This document shows, one piece after another, positions 16,430-25,536 of a DNA stretch of 64,000 bases. The first letter of the stretch is position 1, and the number at the start of each line of letters is the position of its first letter. A program made the position numbers and the translations under genes. The notes below the pieces were generated by a model that saw nothing but the letters and a program-made list of their open reading frames with translations, searched no databases and was not told where the DNA came from. Source of the DNA: an uncultured Clostridium sp. (GTDB taxonomy: Bacteria; Bacillota; Clostridia; Lachnospirales; Lachnospiraceae); contig NZ_URHZ01000019.1 in assembly GCF_900547735.1 (NCBI RefSeq), positions 1-64,000 on the forward strand, read 5' to 3'.

Positions 16430-17866
16430 ATGGAAAGTGAGAAAAGGAAAAGAACAAGTCAGAAAGAAGAAAGAAAAGAGTTACCTGCGTCCAGGTCGTT
16501 AATCATCTTATTAGTGTCCCTGGGAATCCTGTTGTACTGTGTTGCCATCTTAAAGGCAAATCCCGGCGTCAGCCTGATTCTTTCGGCGCTGTCGGCCGTC
16601 TATCTGGGCATGGCCTTCGGCTGTCCCTGGAAACAGTTTGAAAATGACATTGGAGACACGTTTAAAACCATGTTCATGGGAATGCTGATCATGATGTTCG
16701 TAGGAATTCTCATTGGTTCCTGGATGATCTCCGGCACCGTTCCGCTAATGATGTATTACGGCCTCAAACTGCTCCCGGCTCCCATTTTTCTGGTTGCCAG
16801 TTGTCTTCTCTGCTGCCTGATGTCACTGATGACCGGAACCTCATGGGGTACGATGGGAACGGTAGGCGTAGCGCTGATCGGTGTGGCCGAGGGCCTTGGG
16901 ATCCCGGTGGCTTATGCGGCCGGTTCCATCGTGGTGGGCGCCATCTTCGGGGACAAGCTCTCTCCGCTTTCGGACACGACGATTATGGCTCCCTACGTCT
17001 CGGGCGTAGACATTATCGACCATATAAAGTCCATGCTCTATACGACCATCCCCTGCCTGATTATCTCCCTGATCCTCTATGCGGTGCTGGGGATGAAGTT
17101 CCAGGGCGGTCACATTGACAGTGAAGCTTATACTCAGATTTTAACGACACTGCAGGGTACTTTTACCTTAAATCCAATCCTTTTGCTCCCTCCGGTCGTC
17201 GTGCTGGTCCTCATCTTCCTGAGGAAACCGACGATTCCCGTCTTCGGAATCGGAATTCTCCTTGCGGCGATACTTGCCGTCACCGTACAGGGGAAGGGAA
17301 TCAAGGAAGTGCTGACCGCCCTCACAAGCGGGCTCGGCATGTCAACCGGAGTTGCCCTGGTGGACTCGATGATTAACCGCGGCGGCCTCCTGAGCATGAT
17401 GCCGTCGGTAGCCCTGATTATCGGAGCGGCAGTGTTCAGCTCCGCCCTGAAGGCCGCCAATGTATTCCAGATGTTCCTCGACGCCATCCAGAAATACGCC
17501 ACCGGACGCAAATCGCTGCTGGGCTTCAGCTACCTCCTTCACCTGATCCTGGCATCCTTCACCGGCGTATACCTGGTAACCTTTTCCATCGTCGGACCGA
17601 TACTGGGGCCGATGTTTGATAAATACGACCTGCACAGAAAGAACCTCTCCCGGATGCTGGAAGACACCGGAACCGCGTTCTCCCCGATCGTGCCATGGAG
17701 CAATATCTCCATCTTCATACTGGGCACATTGGGCGTCAGCTCCTTCCAGTACGTTTTATATGCGCCGATTACCTATCTGGGGGTTGTATTTGCGGCTATC
17801 TACATATTTACGGGATTCGGGATATTTAACAGTAAGGGGGAGATGCTGATTAAGGAGAGAAAATGA
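16430..17866 (+). CDS. NhaC-family Na+/H+ antiporter
   Basis: A 478-residue polytopic membrane protein of about 11-12 segments after a charged N-terminus of ~22 residues. NhaC hallmarks include TGTSWGTMGTVG near residue 135, GAIFGDKLSPLSDTT near 178 and EDTGTAFSPIVPWSN near 415. The family includes Na+/H+ antiporters and amino-acid or malate-lactate exchangers, so here it may import the substrate of the two upstream hydrolases. A GGGGG site and 15-base gap from the DUF3604 gene support one operon, which ends at the terminator at 17993. Confidence 0.85.
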   Translation: MESEKRKRTSQKEERKELPASRSLIILLVSLGILLYCVAILKANPGVSLILSALSAVYLGMAFGCPWKQFENDIGDTFKTMFMGMLIMMFVGILIGSWMISGTVPLMMYYGLKLLPAPIFLVASCLLCCLMSLMTGTSWGTMGTVGVALIGVAEGLGIPVAYAAGSIVVGAIFGDKLSPLSDTTIMAPYVSGVDIIDHIKSMLYTTIPCLIISLILYAVLGMKFQGGHIDSEAYTQILTTLQGTFTLNPILLLPPVVVLVLIFLRKPTIPVFGIGILLAAILAVTVQGKGIKEVLTALTSGLGMSTGVALVDSMINRGGLLSMMPSVALIIGAAVFSSALKAANVFQMFLDAIQKYATGRKSLLGFSYLLHLILASFTGVYLVTFSIVGPILGPMFDKYDLHRKNLSRMLEDTGTAFSPIVPWSNISIFILGTLGVSSFQYVLYAPITYLGVVFAAIYIFTGFGIFNSKGEMLIKERK

Positions 17867-17992
17867 CGGCCTGTATGGGGCGGCATGATCGGCAGCGGTG
17901 GGAACTTCTCTTAAAAATGCGGTATCTGCGTGTTCGATTTCCCTCTACCTGCAGAGTAGGCGGTTTGTTTTTACTGTGACACAAAGAGATTA

Positions 17993-18028
17993 GCCGGATA
18001 GCATACCGTTTGCTATCCGGCCATTTTG
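17993..18028 (+). terminator. Intrinsic terminator after the NhaC gene
   Basis: A perfect 11-bp G+C-rich stem (17993-18003 with 18011-18021) and 7-base loop, followed by a T-rich tail. Confidence 0.8.
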
Positions 18029-18056
18029 CTTTGCTTATTTGGTAGCAGGGAGCCAT

Positions 18057-18176
18057 TCAGACACCACTGAATTCAATCTTTTTCTTTTGGAAGTACGCAG
18101 ATGTCTTTTCAAAAGTCAATTGTTGGTTGATAGCCCGAGCATCTTCGTAGCTGTCGCCACTTGTTTCCTTTATCAT
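18057..18176 (-). pseudogene. Short 39-codon open frame, possible 3' remnant of a lost gene
   Basis: An ATG-initiated frame whose product (MIKETSGDSYEDARAINQQ, then a Lys/Phe-rich end) has ordinary protein composition, but I can name no family. Coding-like sequence (GLTDNHKRQF) continues just upstream in another frame, broken by a stop, as if a longer gene had decayed by frameshift. No good ribosome site. It sits in a 495-bp gap between convergent operons. Confidence 0.25.
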
Positions 18177-18361
18177 GTTCAGAATTGCCGCTTGTGATTA
18201 TCAGTTAGCCCCTCGTTAATAATTTTGCTAATAATTATTAGCAAGCAATAATCAGTAAGATATCAATAGAAACTTTTGTTGTATTTTCAAAAGTTCACCC
18301 CTATCACTTTTCCTCCTCACCGATGTTCTCCCCTGCCTGGACACAGGAATGCGCCTGTCGT
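18177..18361. other. Intergenic region with a perfect 20-bp palindrome
   Basis: TTGCTAATAA and its exact reverse complement abut at 18225-18244. The rest of the interval shows nothing I can support, and I see no clear terminator for the minus-strand catabolic operon that stops at 18362. Confidence 0.5.
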
Positions 18362-19981
18362 TTATCTGATTACCTCTTTTCCTTTTTTCCTGAGCACCAC
18401 GCCGTTTCTTCTTCCGGTGTGTTTTCCCTTTTCAACGGCCAGCTCGCCGCCGACAATAACATATTCAATTCCCTCCGGATACTGTACCGGATCGACGAAG
18501 GTTCCCTTATCGATGACCGTCTCCGGATTGAAGATACAGAGATCGGCCTGACAGCCCTCCTTCACCTCTCCCCTGCCTGTCATGTTGAAGGTCGTAGCGG
18601 GTTTCTTCGTCATCTTATAAACGGCTTCCTCCAGCGTCAGGGCTTTTTCTTCCCTCACGTATTTTCCGAGGATTCTCGGGAATGCGCCGTATACACGCGG
18701 ATGCGGTTTCCCGCCTAACAGGCCGTCGGTGCATGCGTTCATCTCGGGACGTTTCATAATGCGGATTACGTGCTCCTCGGTCCCGTAGAAATCCACCATG
18801 CCCACGGCATTTTCCTCTTCATAGAGGAGGTCGAAGGTGGCGTCATACGGATCTTTCCCCCTCAGCGTTCCGAGTTCAACCAGGTTAAGGCCGATGGCGT
18901 CTTTGTTCTTATCCGTCTTAACACTGGTAACAAAGATTTGATCCAGGCCCGCAAATTCCACGAAGTTATCCCAGCCCGGGATGCCGTGTTCGATATCGTA
19001 GACCATCTTTTTTCTCAGCTCCGGATCCGCCAGACGCTCCAACACCTTGTCTGTTCCGCCGTCGTGCACCCACGGCGGGAGAATAACTCCCAGCATCGTG
19101 CTGCCCGCCACATAAGGATACTGGTCGAAGGATACGCGGATTCCCTCTTTTTTGGCTTCTTCCAGAAGTTCAATCACCTTGTCGACTTTATCCCAGTTCT
19201 TCTTTCCGCAGACCTTAAAATGGGAATAGTGGATTTTCACGCCGGACTCGCGGCCGATTTTAATAACCTCTTCCATGGAGTCCAGGATTGTGTCCGCCTC
19301 GCTTCTCTGGTGAATGACGAAAAGTCCGTCGTACTCCGCAACCACCTTGCACATCTCGATTATTTCCTTAGACTCGGAATAAGCGCACGGCATGTAAATG
19401 AGTCCTGTGGAAAGTCCTACGGCTCCCGCCTCCATTTCCCGTCTGGTGATGGCGCACATTTTTTCAAGCTCCTCATCGTTTGGAAGACGGTTCTCAAGGC
19501 CCATGGCCTCCATTCTGATATTGCCGTGAGGCACGAGATAACATTCATTGAGCCCCGGTTTCACCTCGTCAATCATCTTCAGATAATTTTCCGTTGTCTC
19601 ATAATTCCAGTCAATCTGGTCACTGTCTCCGTCCAGGCCGGCCAGGTTCTTTCTCCAGGGGCTGATGTACTCCTTGGGAAGCGGGGCCATGGAAATTCCA
19701 TCCTGTCCCAGGATTTCCGTTGTAATACCCTGCATGACCTTGGGGGCAACCTCAGGTTCTACCAGCACCCGGAGGTCACTGTGGCTGTGAGTATCAATAA
19801 AGCCCGGAGCCACGACAAGCCCCTCCGCGTCAATCACCTGCGCCCCTTCGGCCCCAGCCGACGCTGCGTCGATTGTCGGCGCTATTTTCTCAATTATTCC
19901 ATCATTTAATAAAACATCCGCTTTATATCCCGGATTTCCGCTTCCGTCAGCGATGAATCCGTTCTTAATCAGTTTTTTCAC
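18362..19981 (-). CDS. N-acyl-D-amino-acid deacylase (D-aminoacylase)
   Basis: A 539-residue amidohydrolase-superfamily enzyme that releases free D-amino acids from N-acyl or possibly N-carbamoyl forms. Seen: KNGFIADGSGNPGYKADVLL, the metal-binding VAPGFIDTHSHSD, the QGITTEILGQDG loop, a conserved lysine/histidine region (IHYSHFKVCG) and the C-terminal MTGRGEVKEGCQADL typical of the family. The GTG at 19981 is chosen over one at 19990 because it has a GAGG site 8 bases upstream. Last gene of the sigma-54 operon, 35 bases after the NCS1 permease. D-Glu, D-Asp or general specificity cannot be read from the sequence. Confidence 0.85.
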   Translation of the reverse strand: MKKLIKNGFIADGSGNPGYKADVLLNDGIIEKIAPTIDAASAGAEGAQVIDAEGLVVAPGFIDTHSHSDLRVLVEPEVAPKVMQGITTEILGQDGISMAPLPKEYISPWRKNLAGLDGDSDQIDWNYETTENYLKMIDEVKPGLNECYLVPHGNIRMEAMGLENRLPNDEELEKMCAITRREMEAGAVGLSTGLIYMPCAYSESKEIIEMCKVVAEYDGLFVIHQRSEADTILDSMEEVIKIGRESGVKIHYSHFKVCGKKNWDKVDKVIELLEEAKKEGIRVSFDQYPYVAGSTMLGVILPPWVHDGGTDKVLERLADPELRKKMVYDIEHGIPGWDNFVEFAGLDQIFVTSVKTDKNKDAIGLNLVELGTLRGKDPYDATFDLLYEEENAVGMVDFYGTEEHVIRIMKRPEMNACTDGLLGGKPHPRVYGAFPRILGKYVREEKALTLEEAVYKMTKKPATTFNMTGRGEVKEGCQADLCIFNPETVIDKGTFVDPVQYPEGIEYVIVGGELAVEKGKHTGRRNGVVLRKKGKEVIR

Positions 19982-20016
19982 TGTTCTCACCTCTGTTTTT
20001 TCATGGTTTCCATCAT

Positions 20017-21414
20017 CTAATCCTGGAATGGGATATCCTGTCCTAATTTCTGGTCATATTTCTTCAGGGTAAAATTCTTCATCAGCACCACATAAATTAC
20101 CACGCTGATGGCAAGGCCTGCAAAGAAGGAGTAGTCTCCCGCCAGCAGTGACAGGCCGAAGGAAAGGATCATGGTTACCACCGAACTCATATTGAAACCG
20201 CTTGTATAATGGTACTGTCCGCCTACATTGTAAAGGTCGTCCACGTTAATTGTACATTTACGTACCAGGAAATAGTCTGCCAGCATGATACCGATAATCG
20301 GCCCTAAAAGTGTCGAGAAATTCGACTGGATTACGACCAGAAAGTCTCCGCCCTGCTGTTTCCACGGCATCATCAGAAGACCGATCACGCCCGAGATAAT
20401 TGTTGTCATCCAGAATTTCATTTTCGGGAAAATATTCAGCAGGATATATGCCGGAGGCATCAGGTTGGCCGCCGTATTGGTTGACCACTGTGCAAATGCA
20501 ATGGCAATGAAACAGAACACAAGCACCAGCATATTGTTGGAGAACAGGCTGTAAACCACGTTGTTTAAATCCCACTCATGTGTGTAGATACCTGCCGCCA
20601 TGCCAACCATCATGGCGATGATTCCGACTGCCATAAGGCCGACAAGCTGTCCCACGATGGCATTCTTGTTACGTTTTATAAGCCCTTCATTCTTATAGTT
20701 GTCACTGCGTCTGATCTGTCTTGCAAGGTCGGGGCCGTTAAGCGCCATGGTAATCCATCCGCCTGCGATACCGGAAATGGCAAATGCCATGGAATAGTTG
20801 CCCGCCGCTTTGACACCCATGATATCGGGGATGGACACCCCGTATTTGTTACATACGGTGACTACGATGGCGGCAAACATGATGCCCAGCATCGGAACCG
20901 CGATCCAGTCGAATTTAGCCATGGCCTCCATGCCGAAGAGGGCATTGACAATCTGGAATGCAGCAAAGAGAATCAGCATCAGGGTAACATTGTTAAAGGA
21001 CGGGAACATGATTCCCATTATCATGTTGAGAGCGTTTGCCCCTACCCATGTCTGGAATCCGAACCAGTAAAAACAAGGGACACACCGGACAAGTCCCGCA
21101 AAGAAGGAACCCTTGTATCCAAATGCGGCTCTGCTGTATACGGCAAACGGAACGCCGTATTTTGTTCCGATATCTCCGGCCAGAACGGTCAGAACCGTAA
21201 CAAGGCCGTAGCCGAGGAAAACTACCAGGACCAGCATCCAGGGGGAGAGCCCGTCTCCACCGTTGAAATACTGTGCGCCTAAACTGAATGCTACAATATT
21301 AATCGTCATACCTGCCCAAAGAATCGTATAATCCCACAGGGACAGGGTTCTCTCGCTGTCTTTTGTCGGGAGCAGTTCCGGGCTCCTTAAACTCTGTGAC
21401 TTTTCGTTCTGCAT
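20017..21414 (-). CDS. NCS1-family nucleobase/hydantoin/allantoin permease
   Basis: A 465-residue permease with about 12 hydrophobic segments. NCS1 features: the N-terminal LWDYTILWAGMTINIVAFSLG, the GVPFAVYSRAAFGYKG loop, FQTWVGANALNMI and the GPDLARQIRRSDN segment. Members import cytosine, uracil, allantoin or hydantoins with Na+ or H+. Placed between a hydantoinase and a D-aminoacylase, a cyclic ureide is the likely cargo. The ATG at 21414 is preferred over the frame's first ATG at 21435, which lies upstream of the GGAGG ribosome site. Confidence 0.85.
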   Translation of the reverse strand: MQNEKSQSLRSPELLPTKDSERTLSLWDYTILWAGMTINIVAFSLGAQYFNGGDGLSPWMLVLVVFLGYGLVTVLTVLAGDIGTKYGVPFAVYSRAAFGYKGSFFAGLVRCVPCFYWFGFQTWVGANALNMIMGIMFPSFNNVTLMLILFAAFQIVNALFGMEAMAKFDWIAVPMLGIMFAAIVVTVCNKYGVSIPDIMGVKAAGNYSMAFAISGIAGGWITMALNGPDLARQIRRSDNYKNEGLIKRNKNAIVGQLVGLMAVGIIAMMVGMAAGIYTHEWDLNNVVYSLFSNNMLVLVFCFIAIAFAQWSTNTAANLMPPAYILLNIFPKMKFWMTTIISGVIGLLMMPWKQQGGDFLVVIQSNFSTLLGPIIGIMLADYFLVRKCTINVDDLYNVGGQYHYTSGFNMSSVVTMILSFGLSLLAGDYSFFAGLAISVVIYVVLMKNFTLKKYDQKLGQDIPFQD

Positions 21415-21442
21415 AAGAAAATAACCTCCACCCATTATTGTT

Positions 21443-22867
21443 TTAGTTCAGACCGTATCGTTCCAGGTAAGCAGGATTTATCTTTCTCTTAATAAATTCT
21501 CCTTTGCCCTTTTCCCCTTTAAATTCCCCATTCTCAACAATGACTCTGCCCTTTGCAATCGTCATTACCGGGTAGCCCTTTACCTTAAATCCTTCATGGA
21601 GGCAGTAGCTGATGTTATTGTGAAGCACATCTTTGGAGAGCGTAACCTCCTTGTCCATGTCCACCAGGACAAGATCCGCGTCGGATCCCGGTGCGATAAC
21701 TCCCTTCTGCGGATAGCAGCCGTAAACCTTCGCAATGTTGGTGCTCGTCAGTTCACAGACTTTATTAATGGAAATGCGTCCCTTGGACACACCCTCGGAG
21801 AGCATCAGCGGAAGTCTGATTTCAATGCCGCTCATACCGTTTACAACCTTTGTGAAATCCTGTTTCCAGGTTCCGTCCGGATTTTTTTCAAGGAACAGGG
21901 ATTTTTCATCCACATCAAAGGTACAGTCGTCGGAACCGGTCAGCAGAATGGTGCCGTCCTTTAATCCCTCCCATAACTCCTCTGCCTCTTTTGGTGTGCG
22001 CAGAGGCGGGGAACAGATGGCCAGATGGCCGTTCTCGCCTTTGTAAAGATCATCAAACAGGGTCAGGTAGTGAGGTCCCGTTTCCACGTAAAGCGGAAGT
22101 CCCTTGCCATGGGCTCTTCTGGCGGTGCCCAGAGCTTCTCCATTGGTTGTATGTACAACCAGCAGTGCATTTCCTACATACTCCTGAAAATAGACGGCCC
22201 GGGCAAAGGCCTCGGCCTCGCAGAGCACCGGTTTGCATTTCGCAAAATTTACCCAGCTTAAGTCGTTTTCCGCCATGCACTTTTCAATGTTGGTCTCGGC
22301 AATCGCATTGCTCTCACAGTGGACCATCGGAAGGCCGTTTACGGATTTTGCCTTTTCAAATACTTTAAGCATTGTCTCGTCGTCACTCATGACGCCTTCT
22401 TTTTTATAGGTCATGAACATTTTAAAGGTCGGAATTCCGTAGTCGGCCATCTTTTCAATATCGGCAATCGCCTCCGGCGTGGATTCCACAAACTTGCCGT
22501 GGACGCTGTAGTCAATGGCGGACTCCTTCATCTCATCGGCCCTTGCAAGCGCCTGTGTATACGGAGAATCGCCTTTTCCCATGTTGGCAAAATCCATATA
22601 CATCGTCACGCCGCCGTATGCGGCGCTGACACTCTGCTCATAGAAACTGTTGGCGCCAAGGCAGCCCTGGAACGGTGCCTGGCAGTGCATGTGCGCCTCA
22701 ATGACGCCGGGCAGGACGTATTTTCCTTCTGCGTCAATCACCCGTTTTCCTTCGGACTCATCATATGTTCCAAGGCCGGCAACCGTTTTTCCGTTGACGG
22801 CGATATCGCATTTTACTGTGGATGACGGAGATACTACATAACCATTTTTGATAATCAAATCATACAT
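21443..22867 (-). CDS. hyuA: Dihydropyrimidinase/hydantoinase (HyuA-like)
   Basis: A 474-residue cyclic amidase of the amidohydrolase superfamily that opens dihydropyrimidine, hydantoin or related ureide rings to N-carbamoyl acids. Seen: YDLIIKNGYVVSP, VLPGVIEAHMHCQAPF (the metal HxH), the FKMFMTYKKEG segment near residue 150 whose lysine is the expected carbamylated metal bridge, HCESNA, VVHTTN and TGSDDCTFD. The ATG at 22867 follows a GAGGAGGG site; an upstream GTG is rejected. Third gene of the operon, 55 bases after ygeY and 28 before the permease. Confidence 0.9.
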   Translation of the reverse strand: MYDLIIKNGYVVSPSSTVKCDIAVNGKTVAGLGTYDESEGKRVIDAEGKYVLPGVIEAHMHCQAPFQGCLGANSFYEQSVSAAYGGVTMYMDFANMGKGDSPYTQALARADEMKESAIDYSVHGKFVESTPEAIADIEKMADYGIPTFKMFMTYKKEGVMSDDETMLKVFEKAKSVNGLPMVHCESNAIAETNIEKCMAENDLSWVNFAKCKPVLCEAEAFARAVYFQEYVGNALLVVHTTNGEALGTARRAHGKGLPLYVETGPHYLTLFDDLYKGENGHLAICSPPLRTPKEAEELWEGLKDGTILLTGSDDCTFDVDEKSLFLEKNPDGTWKQDFTKVVNGMSGIEIRLPLMLSEGVSKGRISINKVCELTSTNIAKVYGCYPQKGVIAPGSDADLVLVDMDKEVTLSKDVLHNNISYCLHEGFKVKGYPVMTIAKGRVIVENGEFKGEKGKGEFIKRKINPAYLERYGLN

Positions 22868-22922
22868 AAAATAACCCTCCTCAATACTCTTCACCTCTGC
22901 CTCAAAACTGCAGATTGTACTT

Positions 22923-24104
22923 TTATTTTAAAAGCGCTTCCATAACCCCATAGTAGCACTCTGTTACTTTTGTAAGCTGTTCAAGTTCAACGTACTCGTT
23001 CAGTGTATGGGCCAGATTTTCTTTGGACGGCCCGAGGCCAAATGTTTTAATGCCCGCCTCACCGGCGTAGTGGCTGCCGTTCGTGCAGAAATTGTACTGT
23101 GTGATTTCAGGGGTAAATCCCTTTTCCTGCAGCTTTTTATAGACATCCTGAACAAACTCGTCGTCCTTGTCATATAACCAGCCCGGGAAGAACCGCTCGC
23201 CCTCGATCTCATTGCCCGTATGGCACTTTTCTTTCCCCAGTGCATAGGAGGCCTTTGCCTTTAACTGCGGGTCTTCCGCCATCAGTTTATCAAGCAGTTC
23301 ATTGATGGGGGCCAGGACGCTCTCTTTCGTCTCGCCTACGAGAAGACGTCTGTCGTAGGTTGCGCGGCAGTACTCCGGTACTACGGATGCCCCGGGATAC
23401 GGCGCGGATTTGATATCCGTCAGTTCCAGAATTCCGTCGCCCAATACCGGGTGGTGGGTCGGTGTAAGAGTGCGGATTGCCTCGATGACCTTTGCCATCT
23501 TATAGACTGCGTTAATTCCCTTTTCCGGATTGGCCGAATGACACGGTTTTCCGAAGGTTTCAACCACAATCTCGGCTCTTCCCCTCTGTCCGATCTTCAG
23601 ATTAAGCTCGGACGCCTCACCGATTACTACGTAATCCGGCCGGACGTTTTTACTGATTTCCCTGGCGGCGACGCCCTCAAAACACTCCTCGTGCACCACG
23701 CCCGCCACGTATATTTCTCCGGCAAAATCTTTGTCCGTATCCTTCGCGTAACTGGAGGCCGCGCATGTCATTGCCGCCACGGCGCCCTTCATATCGCTGG
23801 TTCCTCTGCCGTAAATCTTTCCGTCATGGATTTCCGCTGCAAACGGGGGATGAACCCACTCTGTTTCCTCGGTAACGGGTACCGTATCAATGTGGCCGTC
23901 AAATAATATCTTCTTGCCCGGTCTTTTTCCTTTGATGCAGCCGATGATATTGCCGTACTTATCCACCGTCACCTCGTCAAATCCCATCTGCTTCATGTTC
24001 TCCGAAAGTACGCTCACCACGCCGCTCTCCTCACCGGAATAACTCTTCTGCTGAACCAGTTTCTGACACAGTGAAATGACCTGCTCTTCTCTCTCTTTAT
24101 CCAT
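22923..24104 (-). CDS. ygeY: YgeY-family M20 hydrolase
   Basis: A 393-residue cytosolic M20 metallohydrolase. Metal and catalytic motifs are complete: LFDGHIDTVPV near residue 68, YGRGTSDMKGAVAAM near 100, the VHEECFEG glutamates near 136, and GEASELNLKIGQRGR at the entry to the lid domain. The family is named from the E. coli yge/ygf cluster and was first linked to selenium metabolism; in gut purine-degradation clusters it accompanies ygeX and hyuA. The likely job is to hydrolyse a ureido or carbamoyl intermediate; that is inference. An AGGACAGGAT site precedes the ATG. A 194-base tandem-repeat gap separates it from ygeX. Confidence 0.88.
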   Translation of the reverse strand: MDKEREEQVISLCQKLVQQKSYSGEESGVVSVLSENMKQMGFDEVTVDKYGNIIGCIKGKRPGKKILFDGHIDTVPVTEETEWVHPPFAAEIHDGKIYGRGTSDMKGAVAAMTCAASSYAKDTDKDFAGEIYVAGVVHEECFEGVAAREISKNVRPDYVVIGEASELNLKIGQRGRAEIVVETFGKPCHSANPEKGINAVYKMAKVIEAIRTLTPTHHPVLGDGILELTDIKSAPYPGASVVPEYCRATYDRRLLVGETKESVLAPINELLDKLMAEDPQLKAKASYALGKEKCHTGNEIEGERFFPGWLYDKDDEFVQDVYKKLQEKGFTPEITQYNFCTNGSHYAGEAGIKTFGLGPSKENLAHTLNEYVELEQLTKVTECYYGVMEALLK

Positions 24105-24120
24105 TATCCTGTCCTCCTGC

Positions 24121-24291
24121 TTTGAATTCTGTTATTGCTTTTGAATGCCGTTATTGGCTTTGAGTACCATTATCGCCTTTGAATGCCGTTATTGCCTTTG
24201 AGTACCGTTATTGCCTTTGAATACCATTATTGCCTTTGAATACCGTTATTACCTTTAACAACTGCTACTGACTTTGATTGCCGATACTGTT
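24121..24291. repeat. 19-bp tandem array filling the ygeX-ygeY gap
   Basis: Nine consecutive 19-base units, most fitting TTTGARTRCCRTTATTGCC, run without gaps from 24121 to 24291. The middle six or seven are closely similar; the outer units are diverged. The array covers nearly the whole 194 bases between the two genes and would be transcribed in the operon mRNA. With no unique spacers it is not a CRISPR array. Confidence 0.92.
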
Positions 24292-24298
24292 ATGTGTC

Positions 24299-25498
24299 TT
24301 ACTTTCTGGGGTATGCTCCGTCCCAGACGATTGATTTATAATTCTCTTTATCCGTATCCCCCTCCGTACTGAAGAATAACACTCTGGAATTCTCATCCAG
24401 TTTCAGCTTCGTCCTCAGTTCTGCAAGTGAAGGATCCCTCATAATCTCTGCTACACAGCCAAAAGCGGATGCGCCGCTCTCTCCCGATATCACCTTTGCG
24501 TCTCCGGCCTCCGGGTTTCCAAGAAGTCTCATGCCCTGTGCCGCCGTGTAATCGGGGCACGAAATAAAGTTGTCGGCGTAATCTCTCAGGACGTTCCAGC
24601 CGATGCTGCACGGTTCTCCGCAGGCCAGCCCCGCCATGATGGTATCCATATCTCCCGTCACAAAATGGAGGGTTCCGTCCGCCGCTTCCGCCGTCCTGAA
24701 AATACAGTCGGCCTTATTTGGCTCAACAATTGTGATAATAGGCCTATCCTCGCCGTAAGCCGATGCAAAAAATCCTGCCACCGCCCCGGCCATGGAGCCA
24801 ACTCCGGCCTGTAAAAAAATGTGGGTTGGTTTTTCGGGAAGCTGTGTGTATGCCTCATATCCCATCGTTCCGTATCCCTGCATAATCCAGCCGGGAATAT
24901 CCTCATATCCTTCCCATGCCGTATCCTGGACCATTACCCAGCCCTTCTGATCCGCCTGCGTGTTGGCAAGGCGTACCGCTTCGTCATAGTTTAAGTCGGT
25001 TATGGATGCGTCTGCGCCCTCCGCCCTGATATTCATCAGGCGTTCCTCCGCGCTGCCCTTCGGCATGTATACAACGGATTTCTGCTGTAACTGTTTTGCG
25101 GTCCAGGCAACTCCACGGCCATGGTTGCCGTCTGTCGCCGTCACAAATGTGATGTCGCCCAGTTCTTTTCTGACCTCTTCGGAAATCAGTTTATCATATG
25201 GCATTTCAGTAATGCTCTTGCCCAGGCGTTTCGCCAGGTAATTGCCGATGGCGTAGCTGCCGCCCAATACCTTAAATGCATTCAGCCCGAACCGGTAAGA
25301 TTCGTCCTTAACATATATGCTGCCAAGCCCCATCGCTTTTGCCGTATTCTTCAGTTCTACCAGGGGTGTCTCTCTATATACCGGAAAGCTCGCATGGAAA
25401 CTTCGTACTTTCTTTGCACTCTCAAGATTCAGGAAATTCAGGTTAAACTTTGGGCCTGCTTTGCGCTCATATTGAACAACTTTAAATTCCTCTCTCAT
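24299..25498 (-). CDS. ygeX: Diaminopropionate ammonia-lyase
   Basis: A 399-residue PLP enzyme (dpaL/ygeX) that converts 2,3-diaminopropionate to pyruvate and two ammonia; the known enzyme accepts both D and L forms. Seen: FHASFPVYRETPLVELKN, the PLP lysine in FGLNAFKVLGGSYA near residue 77, TATDGNHGRGVAW, the glycine-rich QAGVGSMAGAVAG and SGESGASAFG. Length is standard. It is the first gene of the operon, with a GGAGAG ribosome site and a consensus sigma-54 promoter 39 bases upstream of the ATG. Confidence 0.94.
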   Translation of the reverse strand: MREEFKVVQYERKAGPKFNLNFLNLESAKKVRSFHASFPVYRETPLVELKNTAKAMGLGSIYVKDESYRFGLNAFKVLGGSYAIGNYLAKRLGKSITEMPYDKLISEEVRKELGDITFVTATDGNHGRGVAWTAKQLQQKSVVYMPKGSAEERLMNIRAEGADASITDLNYDEAVRLANTQADQKGWVMVQDTAWEGYEDIPGWIMQGYGTMGYEAYTQLPEKPTHIFLQAGVGSMAGAVAGFFASAYGEDRPIITIVEPNKADCIFRTAEAADGTLHFVTGDMDTIMAGLACGEPCSIGWNVLRDYADNFISCPDYTAAQGMRLLGNPEAGDAKVISGESGASAFGCVAEIMRDPSLAELRTKLKLDENSRVLFFSTEGDTDKENYKSIVWDGAYPRK

Positions 25499-25536
25499 TA
25501 CATTTCTCTCCTTTGGGTTTATTCACTTTTATTTAA

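Noticed and set aside
24121..24291. Tandem repeats considered as a CRISPR array
   Set aside because: The units abut without unique spacers, are only 19 bases long and no cas gene is near.
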